The notes: generated by a model from the sequence alone, not told the origin. A stretch of 33,017 bases of DNA from SM1-73 sp964588305 (GCA_964588305.1 CAZPOP010000028.1:1-33017), one strand, 5' to 3'; counted from the first letter of the stretch, positions 1 through 8,449 are shown. Translations and numbers: made by a program.

Positions 1-129
1 GACCTGTTTGTGCACTTCTCTGAAATACAGGGTGAAGGATTCAAAACTCTTCGAGAAGGTGACCAAGTTAGCTTCGATGAAGGACAGGGACAAAAAGGAC
101 CTCAGGCAACAAATGTCCAGAAGGTATAA
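1..129 (+). CDS. Cold-shock protein (CspA family), 3' end only
   Basis: The window opens inside a reading frame that runs 42 codons to a TAA at 127-129. It begins DLFVHFSEI, which matches the RNP2-type nucleic-acid-binding motif of CspA-family cold-shock domains (D-V-F-V-H-F), and ends GPQATNVQKV, the usual family C-terminus (G-P-x-A-x-N-V). Only the C-terminal two thirds of a roughly 65-70 residue OB-fold protein is present, so start, RBS and promoter lie outside the window. Family members bind single-stranded RNA or DNA in the cytoplasm and melt secondary structure. The assignment is secure at family level; a specific csp letter cannot be given. Confidence 0.9.
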   Translation, partial: DLFVHFSEIQGEGFKTLREGDQVSFDEGQGQKGPQATNVQKV

Positions 130-169
130 TTTAGCGAAATCAAATTCCTAAAATATATCGTTGGCTGTT

Positions 170-224
170 CCGAGGCCTCCCTTGGCCTCGGGACTTTAGT
201 GTGGCGGGGATAAAACCCCGCCAC
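170..224. repeat. Two adjacent perfect hairpins after the cold-shock gene
   Basis: Two perfect inverted repeats lie 40 bases past the cold-shock stop: CCGAGGCC (170-177) with GGCCTCGG (184-191), and GTGGCGGGG (201-209) with CCCCGCCAC (216-224). Neither is followed by a T run, so they are not classical intrinsic terminators. They may stabilise the mRNA end or belong to the short hairpin elements seen in many gaps of this window. Confidence 0.6.
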
Positions 225-709
225 AACTATTATAAGTTAAGTCTGCTGTGGGCTTCTCTCCTGTTCTGTCGCGATTTGATCCGGACTTGTCCAGTTGGAA
301 CATTGTCTCCTATATCTGAATCCGAGCAACCACTTTTCCAATACATTCGAAAAAGGCAGAATCTGAGGATTCGATTGTGAGAAAAGTTCTACAATCATCC
401 AATTGGGCACGCTTTTCCTACCCAAGGGCCCCGCAAAGAAGGTTCCTCCAAGCAACGAGAAGTTTGGCGAAAAAAACCAAAACCTCCAAACCGAAAGGAA
501 AATGGCTTTTTCGGTTTGCTCTGACTTGTACATGGCGCAAATTGACGCGACACTCTCTGTGCGATTTCCCGGCGGTGCTCTGAAGATAACCTTTGCGTTT
601 TCAGATCCGTTTGCATAGATTTGTCATCGGTGGCATCACGTGCGACTTTTGCAGAGTACTCTGAGCGGGCTCAATCTCAGAGAATTAAGACGTGCAGGAT
701 CATTCACAA
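225..709. other. Gap before ccmF, no gene recognised
   Basis: Several overlapping short frames are open on both strands, but none has a convincing ribosome binding site or a recognisable product. One A/T-rich hairpin is present (AAACCGAAA at 488-496 with TTTCGGTTT at 509-517). No clear sigma70 promoter for ccmF could be picked out by eye. Confidence 0.4.
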
Positions 710-726
710 AGAGGAGGTAAAACCTA

Positions 727-2943
727 ATGCTTTTGGGGAATTTATCCTTGACCTTGGCCTTAGTCTTTGCTTTGACCTCTGCGGTTTTCTTTCTGAGGGG
801 TGCCAAAGGAGATGAAAAGCTGTTGAACATTGGACGAAAGACATACTACGCTTTTTTGCTCTTTACCCTTCTGGCTTCTGCAAGCTTGATTTATCTATTT
901 CTTGCCCACCGTTTTCAGGTGGAATATGTTTACAATCATAGCTCCCTAACAGAACCCTTTCATTATCTCATTTCCGCCTTCTGGGCGGGTCAGGAAGGAA
1001 GTTTTCTTCTGTGGCTTTTCTTTGGGAGTTTGCTTGGAATTTTCGTTATGTCTCGGAAAAGGAAGTCCGCGCTTCACCCGGAAGAATCTGGAGTCTATGA
1101 AGGATATGTTATGTTCTTTTACCTCCTAGTCCAGATACTGCTCTTGGTTTTGCTCTTGAAGAAAAGCCCCTTTTCGCTATTGCCGGACGTGCCCCCGGAG
1201 GGAAGGGGATTGAACCCTATGTTAAAGGACTTCTGGATGGTGATCCATCCTCCAGTGGTTTTCATCGGGTATTGCGCCGTAGCAGTTCCTTTTGCTTATG
1301 CCTTGTCAGTCCTGGTCAGAAACAGATACGAAGGCTGGACCAGAGTTGTCCTCCCCTGGGTGGGTTTCTCCTGTCTTTCCCTGGGAGCTGGGATTTTTCT
1401 CGGTTCGTATTGGGCTTATAAGGTTCTGGGATGGGGGGGATATTGGGGATGGGACCCGGTGGAAAACGCACCTCTGATCCCTTGGCTTCTGTGCATTGCG
1501 CTGATGCACGGCCTCCTCATGGAAAAGACCAGAGGATGTATGAGAAAAACCAATTTCCTTTTGGCTATCCTGCCATTTCTGTTAATCCTTTATGGCACCT
1601 TTCTGGTTCGAAGCGGGGTCTTGGGTGAATTCTCGGTTCACTCATACGCAGATCTGGGCATAAGTGCATATCTAATGTGGTTTATTATCATATTCACTTT
1701 GTTCTCCCTGGGGCTCTTCATCTTCAGATTTTCCCGTATCCCCAGCATAGAAACCACCAAAAACGTCTTATCCAGTGAATTCTCTATGTCTGTTGGCATG
1801 ATATTTTTATCTTTTTCAGCGTTTTTGATTTTGTTGGGCACATCATCGCCTTTGATCACCAGCATCTTCGGTCCTGCTTCCAATGTAAGCATCCCTTATT
1901 ATGTCCGCACTCAAATTCCTTTGGCTATTCTGGTGCTCCTGCTGGTAGGGACGGTGCCATTTTTGAGCTGGAGAGGGTCGAGCTTAGGCGAATTTACCAA
2001 GAGCATCCGAGTTCCTTTGATTGTAACCGTTATTCTGACCGTTTTGGCATTTGTGTTCAACGTCCGCTCTCCGGTCTATTTGCTCTGTATTTTTGCGGCT
2101 CTCTTGGCTTTCGTGGGCAATCTATTCGCGTTGGTCAAACGAAGCAAGGGAGGATTGAAATTCATAGGAGGATTCTGGACTCATCTGGGAGCGGGGCTTC
2201 TGCTGGTGGGAATCGTTGCCTCCTCGGGGTACAGCACATCAACTATGATTAACCTTCCCCGGAATGGAACTGAAGAAGCTTTCGGTTACCGGTTCACTTA
2301 TCTGGGAATGGAGAGCAGCTCTTCAGGTGAGAATGACGTCTTGAGAATCGAGGTTCAAAAGGGACAGAAACGCTTTGTGGCGCGCCCCAAGTACTATTTC
2401 AGCGAGTATAATCAGGGGATGCTGAGAACCCCGCACATCGAGATCAATCTTCTTTATGATCTTTACTTAGCCCCTCTTCGCCTTTCTCAGGGTGAAGGCA
2501 CGGAGGAGAACCCCTTTCAAATTCGAAAGGGGGAAACCGTGGAGAAAATGGGATACAGCATAAAATTCGTGGATTTCGACTTAGGCTCCCATGACCAAGC
2601 AGGTCAAGTGAGCGTGGGGGCTACCCTGGAAGTTGAGCGCAAGGGGGAGAAAACGACTCTGACGCCTTCTATGGCGATGGGAGGGATAGAGGAAAACCAG
2701 ACCAGGAGTATGGTGGATCTCCCGGGGGGAGAGGATCATCTGGTCTTGGAGAAAATAGATGCCGATCGAGGAAGTGTAACCCTCAGATTGGTTCCGGAAA
2801 AGGAGAGGACCCCGGAGGATATTCTGCTCTTGAGTGTAAACAAAAAGCCCTTGATTAATCTCTTTTGGCTGGGGACTGTGCTGATTTTGCTGGGTTTGAC
2901 GATCGCGACCATTCGACGCACCAGGGAGGCCAAAACACAATAG
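727..2943 (+). CDS. ccmF: Cytochrome c heme lyase subunit CcmF (System I)
   Basis: CcmF is the membrane subunit that joins heme to the CXXCH motif of apocytochrome c on the outer face of the cytoplasmic membrane. The tryptophan-rich signature WGGYWGWDPVENAP starts near W236. All four family histidines can be placed: H174 in an IHPP motif, H261, H305 in SVHSYADLG and H486 in HLGAG, matching the periplasmic and transmembrane histidine pairs known in E. coli CcmF. Many hydrophobic segments are followed by a soluble region (about 505-700) and a last membrane helix near 710-730. At 738 residues it is longer than E. coli CcmF, mainly in the soluble part. The ATG at 727 follows GAGGAGG at 711-717. 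No other ccm gene is adjacent, which is unusual for System I. NrfE-type paralogues share the motifs, so the exact client is open. Confidence 0.93.
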   Translation: MLLGNLSLTLALVFALTSAVFFLRGAKGDEKLLNIGRKTYYAFLLFTLLASASLIYLFLAHRFQVEYVYNHSSLTEPFHYLISAFWAGQEGSFLLWLFFGSLLGIFVMSRKRKSALHPEESGVYEGYVMFFYLLVQILLLVLLLKKSPFSLLPDVPPEGRGLNPMLKDFWMVIHPPVVFIGYCAVAVPFAYALSVLVRNRYEGWTRVVLPWVGFSCLSLGAGIFLGSYWAYKVLGWGGYWGWDPVENAPLIPWLLCIALMHGLLMEKTRGCMRKTNFLLAILPFLLILYGTFLVRSGVLGEFSVHSYADLGISAYLMWFIIIFTLFSLGLFIFRFSRIPSIETTKNVLSSEFSMSVGMIFLSFSAFLILLGTSSPLITSIFGPASNVSIPYYVRTQIPLAILVLLLVGTVPFLSWRGSSLGEFTKSIRVPLIVTVILTVLAFVFNVRSPVYLLCIFAALLAFVGNLFALVKRSKGGLKFIGGFWTHLGAGLLLVGIVASSGYSTSTMINLPRNGTEEAFGYRFTYLGMESSSSGENDVLRIEVQKGQKRFVARPKYYFSEYNQGMLRTPHIEINLLYDLYLAPLRLSQGEGTEENPFQIRKGETVEKMGYSIKFVDFDLGSHDQAGQVSVGATLEVERKGEKTTLTPSMAMGGIEENQTRSMVDLPGGEDHLVLEKIDADRGSVTLRLVPEKERTPEDILLLSVNKKPLINLFWLGTVLILLGLTIATIRRTREAKTQ

Positions 2944-3098
2944 CTCCACCCTCTGCCCTCTGAGACGCAACTCAGGAGGGACAGGCCGGGTGGCCGGGTA
3001 GTCTGGAGCGTTGCTGTGCGATCGTTGGCTTGGGGTAATCAGGCTTCGTGACCGAGATCGGTGTTTGGGCAGGAGTTGCACTCCTTCGCGAAAAAGAA

Positions 3099-3121
3099 GG
3101 ATAGGGGTGCAATCCCTATCC
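3099..3121. terminator. Hairpin between convergent ccmF and proline dehydrogenase genes
   Basis: GGATAGGG (3099-3106) pairs with CCCTATCC (3114-3121) around a 7-base loop, in the gap where two convergent genes end. It has no T run on either side, so a role as a shared terminator is plausible only from position. Confidence 0.35.
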
Positions 3122-3183
3122 TAACAGAAGAGCAACACTAGATTCCTCCACGCGGGCATGTGACTGGATTTCAATAAAATCTG

Positions 3184-4095
3184 TTACGCCCGGAAGAAGT
3201 TCTTGAGGAAAAAGAATAAATTGGCAGGTCTTTCCGCTAAACGCCGCATGAAATAGGGATACCATTCCCGTCCAAAGGGAATATAGACCCGCACGTTGTA
3301 ACCTTCCTTGACCAGCTTATGCCGAAGCTCCGTGCGAATCCCGTATAGTAGTTGAAACTCGAAGCTTTCTTTGGGGATGCTGTTTTTCTGGGCGAACTTT
3401 TTTGTCTTTTCGATTAGCTTTTCGTCGTGAGTGGCGATTCCGTGATAGATGCTACTTAAAAGCATCTTCTGTGTCAACTTCATGAAGCTCTCATCCACCT
3501 GCTCTATCTTGGGAAAGGCGATCTCCTTTGGTTCTTTGTAGGCGCCCTTGCAAAGCCTGATTCTGCCCCCTAATTTCAAAACTTCGTCAACATCTTTTTC
3601 ACTTCGATAAAGATAACTCTGGATCACGATGCCCACATTATCGTATTTTTTCCTTAACCTCTCGAAAACCTCGAGCGTATCCTGGGTGCAGTCTGAACCT
3701 TCCATATCCATCCTGACGAAGTTATCATACTTGTTTGCCCTTTCGATGATTTTGGCAAAATTCTCCTCGCAAAGCCCTTTATCTATTTTCAGGCCAACCT
3801 GAGTGGGCTTGACCGAGACATTGGTATCGACACTATTATCTTTAATATGATCCAGGGCATTAAGGTAGACTTCCGTGGCAGCTTCCGCCTCGCCTGGTTC
3901 CGACACCTCCTCACCCAGGTGGTCTAAGGTGGCAATCGCGCCTTCGGAGTTCACCTTTCTTACTGCATTCAGGCCATCTTCCAGCTCCTCGCCAGATACA
4001 AAGCGATTTACCACTCTGCGGGTGACCCAGAAATTCACCATAAAATTCTGGATAAGTTTTTGTCTGGAAAGATAGAGAAAAATTGCTTTCAGCAT
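3184..4095 (-). CDS. Proline dehydrogenase, monofunctional
   Basis: A 303-residue FAD-dependent dehydrogenase that oxidises L-proline to 1-pyrroline-5-carboxylate and passes electrons to the respiratory chain. Length and sequence fit the single-domain bacterial type rather than bifunctional PutA. Diagnostic barrel motifs run in order: VSVKPTQVG, VRMDMEGSD, RLCKGAYKE, ATHDEKLI, FQLLYGIR and near the C-terminus YIPFGREWYPYFMRRLAERP, whose Y-x-x-R-R-x-x-E substrate-binding pattern is the family hallmark. The start is the ATG at 4095, with AGAAGG a few bases upstream. A TTGACT / TAGTTT promoter is placed at 4127-4154. No P5C dehydrogenase gene is adjacent, so the next catabolic step must be encoded elsewhere. 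Names putA, prodh and fadM are all in use for this family, so no symbol is given. Confidence 0.95.
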   Translation of the reverse strand: MLKAIFLYLSRQKLIQNFMVNFWVTRRVVNRFVSGEELEDGLNAVRKVNSEGAIATLDHLGEEVSEPGEAEAATEVYLNALDHIKDNSVDTNVSVKPTQVGLKIDKGLCEENFAKIIERANKYDNFVRMDMEGSDCTQDTLEVFERLRKKYDNVGIVIQSYLYRSEKDVDEVLKLGGRIRLCKGAYKEPKEIAFPKIEQVDESFMKLTQKMLLSSIYHGIATHDEKLIEKTKKFAQKNSIPKESFEFQLLYGIRTELRHKLVKEGYNVRVYIPFGREWYPYFMRRLAERPANLFFFLKNFFRA

Positions 4096-4126
4096 GATTG
4101 ACCTTCTTAGTTCACCATCCGACGTA

Positions 4127-4154
4127 AAACTAGCGAAAAATCGCCTCGAGTCAA
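4127..4154 (-). promoter_or_regulatory. Probable sigma70 promoter of proline dehydrogenase gene
   Basis: On the minus strand TTGACT (4154-4149) and TAGTTT (4132-4127) are separated by 16 bases. Expected transcription start is near 4120, giving a leader of about 25 bases with an AGAAGG site. The spacer and -10 region closely resemble those of the nadC promoter. Confidence 0.5.
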
Positions 4155-4179
4155 GTCGTAATTTGTGAAATGTTAAGGA

Positions 4180-4218
4180 CTATTCTATGACCGCGAGGCA
4201 CCATCCCTCGTAGAATAG
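4180..4218. repeat. Interrupted inverted repeat between divergent genes
   Basis: CTATTCTA (4180-4187) pairs with TAGAATAG (4211-4218), and an inner CGAGG (4194-4198) with CCTCG (4206-4210), leaving a 6-base bulge. It lies between the divergent proline dehydrogenase gene and the 4413 gene. Operator or simple hairpin element; no assignment is possible. Confidence 0.45.
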
Positions 4219-4372
4219 ACTAACGCCAGAGGCATTTTTTTCTTGACTTTTGGCAAGCAATTACATTCCATAACCTAGACAAAAGTGAAAGGAATAATGG
4301 CAGGTGGGCATTGCTCGTCACGCGTCGCCCTGCGCGAGGCCGACATCGTCAAAGGGGTTCTTATGCGGAAAG

Positions 4373-4392
4373 AAACCCCGAGTTCGGGGTTT
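4373..4392 (+). terminator. Terminator-like hairpin just ahead of the 4413 gene
   Basis: AAACCCCG (4373-4380) pairs perfectly with CGGGGTTT (4385-4392) around an AGTT loop and ends in TTT. It sits 20 bases before the ATG at 4413, so it could attenuate transcription into that gene or end an unannotated short upstream transcript. Confidence 0.4.
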
Positions 4393-4412
4393 AATGCAGG
4401 ACAAGACAATCC

Positions 4413-5216
4413 ATGGTTGGGCGTTTGGATAACCTCTCTTCTCAGTCACAGAGTATAATAATGCAAGATAAGCTTAATGAAATATTGCAACGTATAGATA
4501 AATTAGACAATATATTTAACGCAAATTCATCTTGGTCTAGGAAATTCTTTCGATTTGCTGAAAAACTTCTAATTCCCATTGCTCTCGGCATTCTTGCCCT
4601 TGTAGCTAATCAAGCTTCGATCAAAATATCAAATGCGCAACTGGAATTGTCAAGAAAAGAAGACTATAGAAAAGAACTCGAATTTGAGGCAAATCTCCAG
4701 ACAAAATATCTAGAGTTGTTTTATGAAGATATAAACAGCGATGATTCTAGAAAGCAATCTGCCGCACTCAAATTGCTTAACATAATGAGGCCAGAATTAG
4801 GAAAAGTGTTAGCAGATCTTGCCGAAGGTAACCCGAATTTATCAACTGAGTTGAAAGCCGAGGCTCGATCCATCAAGACGAATATTATAACTTTTGGAGC
4901 CTTGAATAAACATAAAATTGGTATATATGTTAGAGAAAGCAATCTAAGATTTTTGAAGTTGGCAGAGGATATAAGAAATAGAATGTTTCATAATGGCTTT
5001 AAAGGAATCATTCAGATATATAAAGAAAGTGATTCATTCTTTGATTACGTGGTTCCACCAGACTCTTATGAAATTCGTTATGAAGAGACCTACGAAGATG
5101 AGGCAGCTGATCAATTAGAGGCCGTCCTTAGAGAAATCTATCCTTCTATTCAATTCACCAAAACACCCGTTGGAAATAGATCACCGAATTTCATTTCAAT
5201 TTTCCTCGGGCCGTAG
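4413..5216 (+). CDS. Unrecognised AT-rich one-TM protein with LytR_C-like tail
   Basis: No family is recognised with confidence. Visible parts in order: residues 1-45 hydrophilic and probably coiled-coil (DKLNEILQRIDKLDNIF); one hydrophobic stretch at about 52-68 (LLIPIALGILALVANQAS) that reads as a transmembrane helix; a charged helical part at 75-165 with a HEAT-like segment (SRKQSAALKLLNIMRPEL); then from about 168 an alpha/beta tail (KIGIYVRES ... YEIRYEETYEDEAA ... FISIFLGP) recalling small LytR_C-type domains. No signal peptide or lipobox is seen. The ATG at 4413 has only AGGA 11 bases upstream; an ATG at 4461 is a weaker alternative. The gene is visibly richer in A/T than its neighbours and monocistronic, which suggests transfer. 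Membrane-anchored accessory or conflict-related protein is a guess. Confidence 0.7.
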   Translation: MVGRLDNLSSQSQSIIMQDKLNEILQRIDKLDNIFNANSSWSRKFFRFAEKLLIPIALGILALVANQASIKISNAQLELSRKEDYRKELEFEANLQTKYLELFYEDINSDDSRKQSAALKLLNIMRPELGKVLADLAEGNPNLSTELKAEARSIKTNIITFGALNKHKIGIYVRESNLRFLKLAEDIRNRMFHNGFKGIIQIYKESDSFFDYVVPPDSYEIRYEETYEDEAADQLEAVLREIYPSIQFTKTPVGNRSPNFISIFLGP

Positions 5217-5317
5217 TAGTCTCTGATGCTTGGGTGATAGGAATTGCCGAAGCTGAGTCGCCCTTCAGCATCGGTATTTCCTAATGCCGACGCGACGTAA
5301 AATTTCCGCACGATAAC

Positions 5318-5351
5318 AAAAAAGGCTTCCCCAGAATCAGGAAGCCTTTTT
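5318..5351. terminator. Bidirectional intrinsic terminator
   Basis: A long perfect stem (about AAAAAGGCTTCC at 5319-5330 with GGAAGCCTTTTT at 5340-5351, 9-base loop) has a T run in both directions. It lies between the stop of the 4413 gene and the stop of groEL and should serve both convergent genes. Confidence 0.85.
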
Positions 5352-5372
5352 CTGTTTCTATGTAATGGGAGA

Positions 5373-7001
5373 CTAATACATATCACCGTACCCGCCGCCC
5401 GGAGGCATGGGTGGTCCGGCTTTCTTCTCTTCCGGTTTGTCTGCGACTAAAGCCTCGGTAGTAACCAGAAGTGAAGCGATGGAAGCTGCATTCTCCAAGG
5501 CGATTCTGGTAACCTTGGTGGGGTCTATCACTCCGGAAACCACCAAATCCTCATACTGCTCGGATTCGGCATTGAAACCAAAAGCACCCTTTTCCTCCTT
5601 GACCCGATTGACCACGATCGATCCTTCTACTCCAGCATTCTCGGCAATCAAGCGAATCGGAGCTTCCAGAGCCTTCTTTACTATCGAGACACCCACGGCT
5701 TCGTCTCCATCCAGTTTCAATTTATCCAGTGCCGGGATGGCTCTCAAGAAAGCTACTCCTCCGCCGGGAACGATTCCTTCCTCAACGGCAGCACGGGTGG
5801 CGTGTAAGGCATCCTCAACTCTGGCTTTCTTCTCTTTCATCTCGGTCTCGGTTGCTGCACCTACGTTGATGACTGCCACACCACCGGCCAGCTTGGCCAA
5901 TCTCTCCTGTAGTTTTTCCTTGTCGTAATCGGAGGTGGTCTCGTCGATCTGCCTCTTTATCTGACCAACCCTGCCCTTGATGTCTTCGGTTTTTCCTCCA
6001 CCTTCAACTATGGTGGTGTTCTCCTTATCAATGGTGATTCTCTTGGCTTTGCCCAGATCGGTGATTTGGGCATTCTCCAGCTTGAAGCCAACCTCCTCAG
6101 AGATGACTCTCCCGCTGGTAAGGACGGCGATATCATCCAGCATGGCCTTTCTTCTATCCCCGAATCCGGGAGCTTTCACGGCACAGGCTTTCAAAGTCCC
6201 TCTCAGCTTGTTCACCACCAGAGTGGCCAATGCTTCGCCTTCCACCTCCTCTGCTATGATAAGAAAAGGCTTCCCCATCTGCGCAATCTTCTCCAGGATG
6301 GGCAAAAGATCTTTCATTACTGAGATTTTCTTGTCGTGAATCAAAATCAAAGGGTCCTCTAGGACTACTTCCATGCTGTCCGGGTTGGTGACGAAGTAGG
6401 GAGAAAGATAGCCGCGATCGAATTGCATACCCTCAACTACCTCCAGATTGGTCTCGGTGGTCTTGGCCTCCTCAACGGTAATGACTCCGTCCTTCCCAAC
6501 CTTCTCCATCGCTTCAGCGATCAGATCTCCAATGGATTTGTCATTGTTGGCGGAGATGGTGCCAACCTGAGCTATCTCCGTCTTTCCGGGAACTGGTTTG
6601 GAAAGTTTTTTGAGTTCTTCCACCACAGTGCCTACTGCCTTTTCCATCCCTCTCTTCAAAGCCATGGGATTGGAGCCGGCCGTCACGTTTTTCAGTCCTT
6701 CCCGATAAATGGCTTGAGCCAGAACCGTGCCAGTTGTGGTGCCGTCCCCGGCAACGTCGGAGGTTTTTGAAGCAACCTCCTTAACCATCTGCGCTCCCAT
6801 GTTCTCAAAGGGATCCTCCAGTTCAATCTCCTTGGCTACGGTCACCCCGTCCTTGGTTATCGTTGGAGAACCAAACTTCCTGTCCAAAATCACGTTCCTT
6901 CCTTTTGGCCCCAAGGTGACCTTAACCGCGTCGGCCATTTTGTCCACACCTCTTTTCAATTTTTCTCGGCCAGCGGTATCAAATTCAATTATTTTAGGCA
7001 T
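5373..7001 (-). CDS. groEL: Chaperonin GroEL (60 kDa, Hsp60)
   Basis: The ATP-driven folding chamber subunit; forms double heptameric rings capped by GroES in the cytoplasm. The family sequence is intact from end to end: VTLGPKGRNV and GDGTTT (ATP site), the apical-domain run EALATLVVNKLRGTLK, GFGDRRKAML, and VEEGIVPGGG near residue 405. Length 542 is normal. The preferred start is the ATG at 7001 because GGAGG (7015-7011) lies 9 bases upstream; a TTG at 7010 in the same frame directly abuts that site and is unlikely. The C-terminus reads GGGYGDMY, so the usual GGM-repeat tail is reduced. It is the second gene of a groES-groEL operon, 78 bases behind groES, and no separate promoter is obvious. 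Confidence 0.98.
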   Translation of the reverse strand: MPKIIEFDTAGREKLKRGVDKMADAVKVTLGPKGRNVILDRKFGSPTITKDGVTVAKEIELEDPFENMGAQMVKEVASKTSDVAGDGTTTGTVLAQAIYREGLKNVTAGSNPMALKRGMEKAVGTVVEELKKLSKPVPGKTEIAQVGTISANNDKSIGDLIAEAMEKVGKDGVITVEEAKTTETNLEVVEGMQFDRGYLSPYFVTNPDSMEVVLEDPLILIHDKKISVMKDLLPILEKIAQMGKPFLIIAEEVEGEALATLVVNKLRGTLKACAVKAPGFGDRRKAMLDDIAVLTSGRVISEEVGFKLENAQITDLGKAKRITIDKENTTIVEGGGKTEDIKGRVGQIKRQIDETTSDYDKEKLQERLAKLAGGVAVINVGAATETEMKEKKARVEDALHATRAAVEEGIVPGGGVAFLRAIPALDKLKLDGDEAVGVSIVKKALEAPIRLIAENAGVEGSIVVNRVKEEKGAFGFNAESEQYEDLVVSGVIDPTKVTRIALENAASIASLLVTTEALVADKPEEKKAGPPMPPGGGYGDMY

Positions 7002-7079
7002 ATTGATCAACCTCCAATAACTATAGTTTGCTGTTCACAGTTAACAGTCCACGGACCCCTCACCACTCCCTGGAAGAGG

Positions 7080-7367
7080 TTATCCTACGATTGCAAGGAT
7101 ATCCGATTCTCGTACCACCAGATACTCCACGTCATCGACGGTGACTTCGGTCCCGGAATATTTGCCGTACAGAACCTTGTCACCTTTCTTGACTTCCATG
7201 GCAATCTGCTTACCGTCGTCTGTCATCCTGCCGGGACCGACCTCTATCACTTCTCCTTGCTGAGGCTTCTCCTTAGCCGTGTCGGGGATGATTATTCCAC
7301 CTTTCTTAACCTCCTCGGCCTCGGACGCCTTTATTAACACCCTGTCAGCCAAAGGCTTAACCTTCAT
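7080..7367 (-). CDS. groES: Co-chaperonin GroES (10 kDa)
   Basis: The heptameric lid of the GroEL chamber. The 95-residue sequence has the family start (KPLADRVLIK), the mobile loop that contacts GroEL (about residues 17-33, with GGIIIPDTA), and the conserved GEVIEVGPGR, GDKVLYGKYSGTEV and ESDILAIVG. The ATG at 7367 follows AAAAGGAGG with good spacing. It is the first gene of the operon: promoter, then CIRCE, then a leader of about 75 bases, then groES. Heat-shock induction through release of HrcA is expected from the CIRCE element. Confidence 0.98.
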   Translation of the reverse strand: MKVKPLADRVLIKASEAEEVKKGGIIIPDTAKEKPQQGEVIEVGPGRMTDDGKQIAMEVKKGDKVLYGKYSGTEVTVDDVEYLVVRESDILAIVG

Positions 7368-7441
7368 AGCAAATCCTCCTTTTAAGATGTTTAGACTTAC
7401 TTAAGCTCGTGAAAACATTCTACGAAGATTCCTCCAAGCTG

Positions 7442-7468
7442 TTAGCACTCGCCTCAAGAGAGTGCTAA
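7442..7468. promoter_or_regulatory. CIRCE element (HrcA operator) of groESL
   Basis: TTAGCACTC (7442-7450), nine bases, then GAGTGCTAA (7460-7468): an exact match to the CIRCE consensus. It lies just downstream of the groES promoter, where bound HrcA blocks transcription. hrcA itself is not in the window. Confidence 0.97.
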
Positions 7469-7478
7469 TGAATCAACA

Positions 7479-7507
7479 ATTATAAACTTCTCGCAGTCTC
7501 AACGCAA
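7479..7507 (-). promoter_or_regulatory. Sigma70-like promoter of groES-groEL
   Basis: On the minus strand TTGCGT (7507-7502), a 17-base spacer and a perfect TATAAT (7484-7479). The transcription start would fall next to or within CIRCE, the usual arrangement for HrcA-repressed groE operons. Confidence 0.85.
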
Positions 7508-7602
7508 GTCCGGAAATTCGGCAAGCTTGAGGAACTTCGGGCCTATCCAGGCAGAATAAGCTCAAAAATGCGCGATATCGTCACTTTTCTTTATATTTTT
7601 GA

Positions 7603-8385
7603 TTATTGCTTTCCTTTTCTAACCCTAAGGTATATCCTTCTCAACCCTTCCAAAGTCAATGTCGGATTCACTTCTTGAATGACCTTCGATTCCTTCGCTA
7701 TCAAGGTTGCCAATCCGCCTGTGGCGATCACCTTTGGTTCTCGTTCTGAGGGGCTGCTCTGGCTCAATTCTTCTTTGATTCTTTTGACTATTCCGTCTGT
7801 CTGTTCGATGGCGCCGAAGATAATCCCCGATCTCAAGCTCTCTTCGGTATTCTTCCCGATCGCTTTTCTGGGTTTTTCCAGGCTGACTTTGAATAACTGC
7901 GAGGCTTTCCGGAAGAGGTTAAGCGAGGAGGTCTCGATCCCGGGCGCTATCGCGCCTCCCAAGTATTCCCCGTTTTCTGATATCACGTCGAAGGTGGTGG
8001 CAGTGCCGAAATCAACCACTATGATTGGTCCCCCCCAAATTTCATAAGCAGCCACTGCATTGGCGATTCTATCTGCTCCCACGGTCTTGGGATCGTCGTA
8101 GAGTATCTTTATCCCCAGGGGAAGATCGGAGTTCACAACCACGGGATCTACTCTCAACAGGTTCCGGCTCATCTCCTCATAAATGGGTGTCAAGGGAGGA
8201 ACCACCGAGCAAATGATTACATCCTTTATCCTGTTTGGGTTCGCGAAAAGCTGCTTCACCAGGATTCCGCACTCATCGGCGGTCAAGGTATGATTGGAAT
8301 CCACCCGATAATGCTCCGTCAATTCTTCCTCGTCGTATACACCTATCACCGTGTGCGTATTTCCTATATCAATAGCCAAAAGCAT
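7603..8385 (-). CDS. coaX: Type III pantothenate kinase
   Basis: Catalyses the first step of coenzyme A synthesis, pantothenate to 4'-phosphopantothenate, in the cytoplasm. It belongs to the ASKHA fold: the phosphate-1 motif DIGNTHT is at residues 6-12, GADRIANAV near 103, the phosphate-2 motif DFGTATTFD near 125-133, then GGAIAPGIE and the late ATGGLA. The 260-residue length is typical of CoaX and quite unlike type I or II enzymes. The ATG at 8385 follows AGGGAG. It is the last gene of the minus-strand run nadC-birA-coaX, 64 bases after birA; birA-coaX adjacency is a common arrangement in bacteria and supports co-transcription. Confidence 0.95.
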   Translation of the reverse strand: MLLAIDIGNTHTVIGVYDEEELTEHYRVDSNHTLTADECGILVKQLFANPNRIKDVIICSVVPPLTPIYEEMSRNLLRVDPVVVNSDLPLGIKILYDDPKTVGADRIANAVAAYEIWGGPIIVVDFGTATTFDVISENGEYLGGAIAPGIETSSLNLFRKASQLFKVSLEKPRKAIGKNTEESLRSGIIFGAIEQTDGIVKRIKEELSQSSPSEREPKVIATGGLATLIAKESKVIQEVNPTLTLEGLRRIYLRVRKGKQ

Positions 8386-8406
8386 GCTTCTGTCTCCCTG
8401 GGTTTT

Positions 8407-8431
8407 GCCCTCTCCTTCTCAAGGAGAGGGC
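8407..8431. repeat. Palindromic intergenic element between birA and coaX
   Basis: GCCCTCTCCTT (8407-8417) pairs perfectly with AAGGAGAGGGC (8421-8431) around CTC. The sequence, with the nearby CTGGGTTGAGG, resembles widespread short intergenic palindromes built on CCTCTCC. It lies within the presumed operon and has no T run, so it more likely affects mRNA stability than termination. Confidence 0.65.
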
Positions 8432-8449
8432 TGGGTTGAGGTTGCCAAG

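Noticed and set aside
237..616. Open frames on both strands ahead of ccmF
   Set aside because: No SD, no family resemblance and mutually overlapping; treated as non-coding.
4297..4458. 53-codon plus-strand frame with AAAGGA upstream, overlapping the start of the 4413 gene
   Set aside because: Its product matches nothing, it spans the terminator-like hairpin and overlaps a better-supported gene in another frame; chance is more likely.
5407..7020. Long plus-strand frames opposite groEL
   Set aside because: Antisense shadows of a strongly conserved gene with biased codon use.
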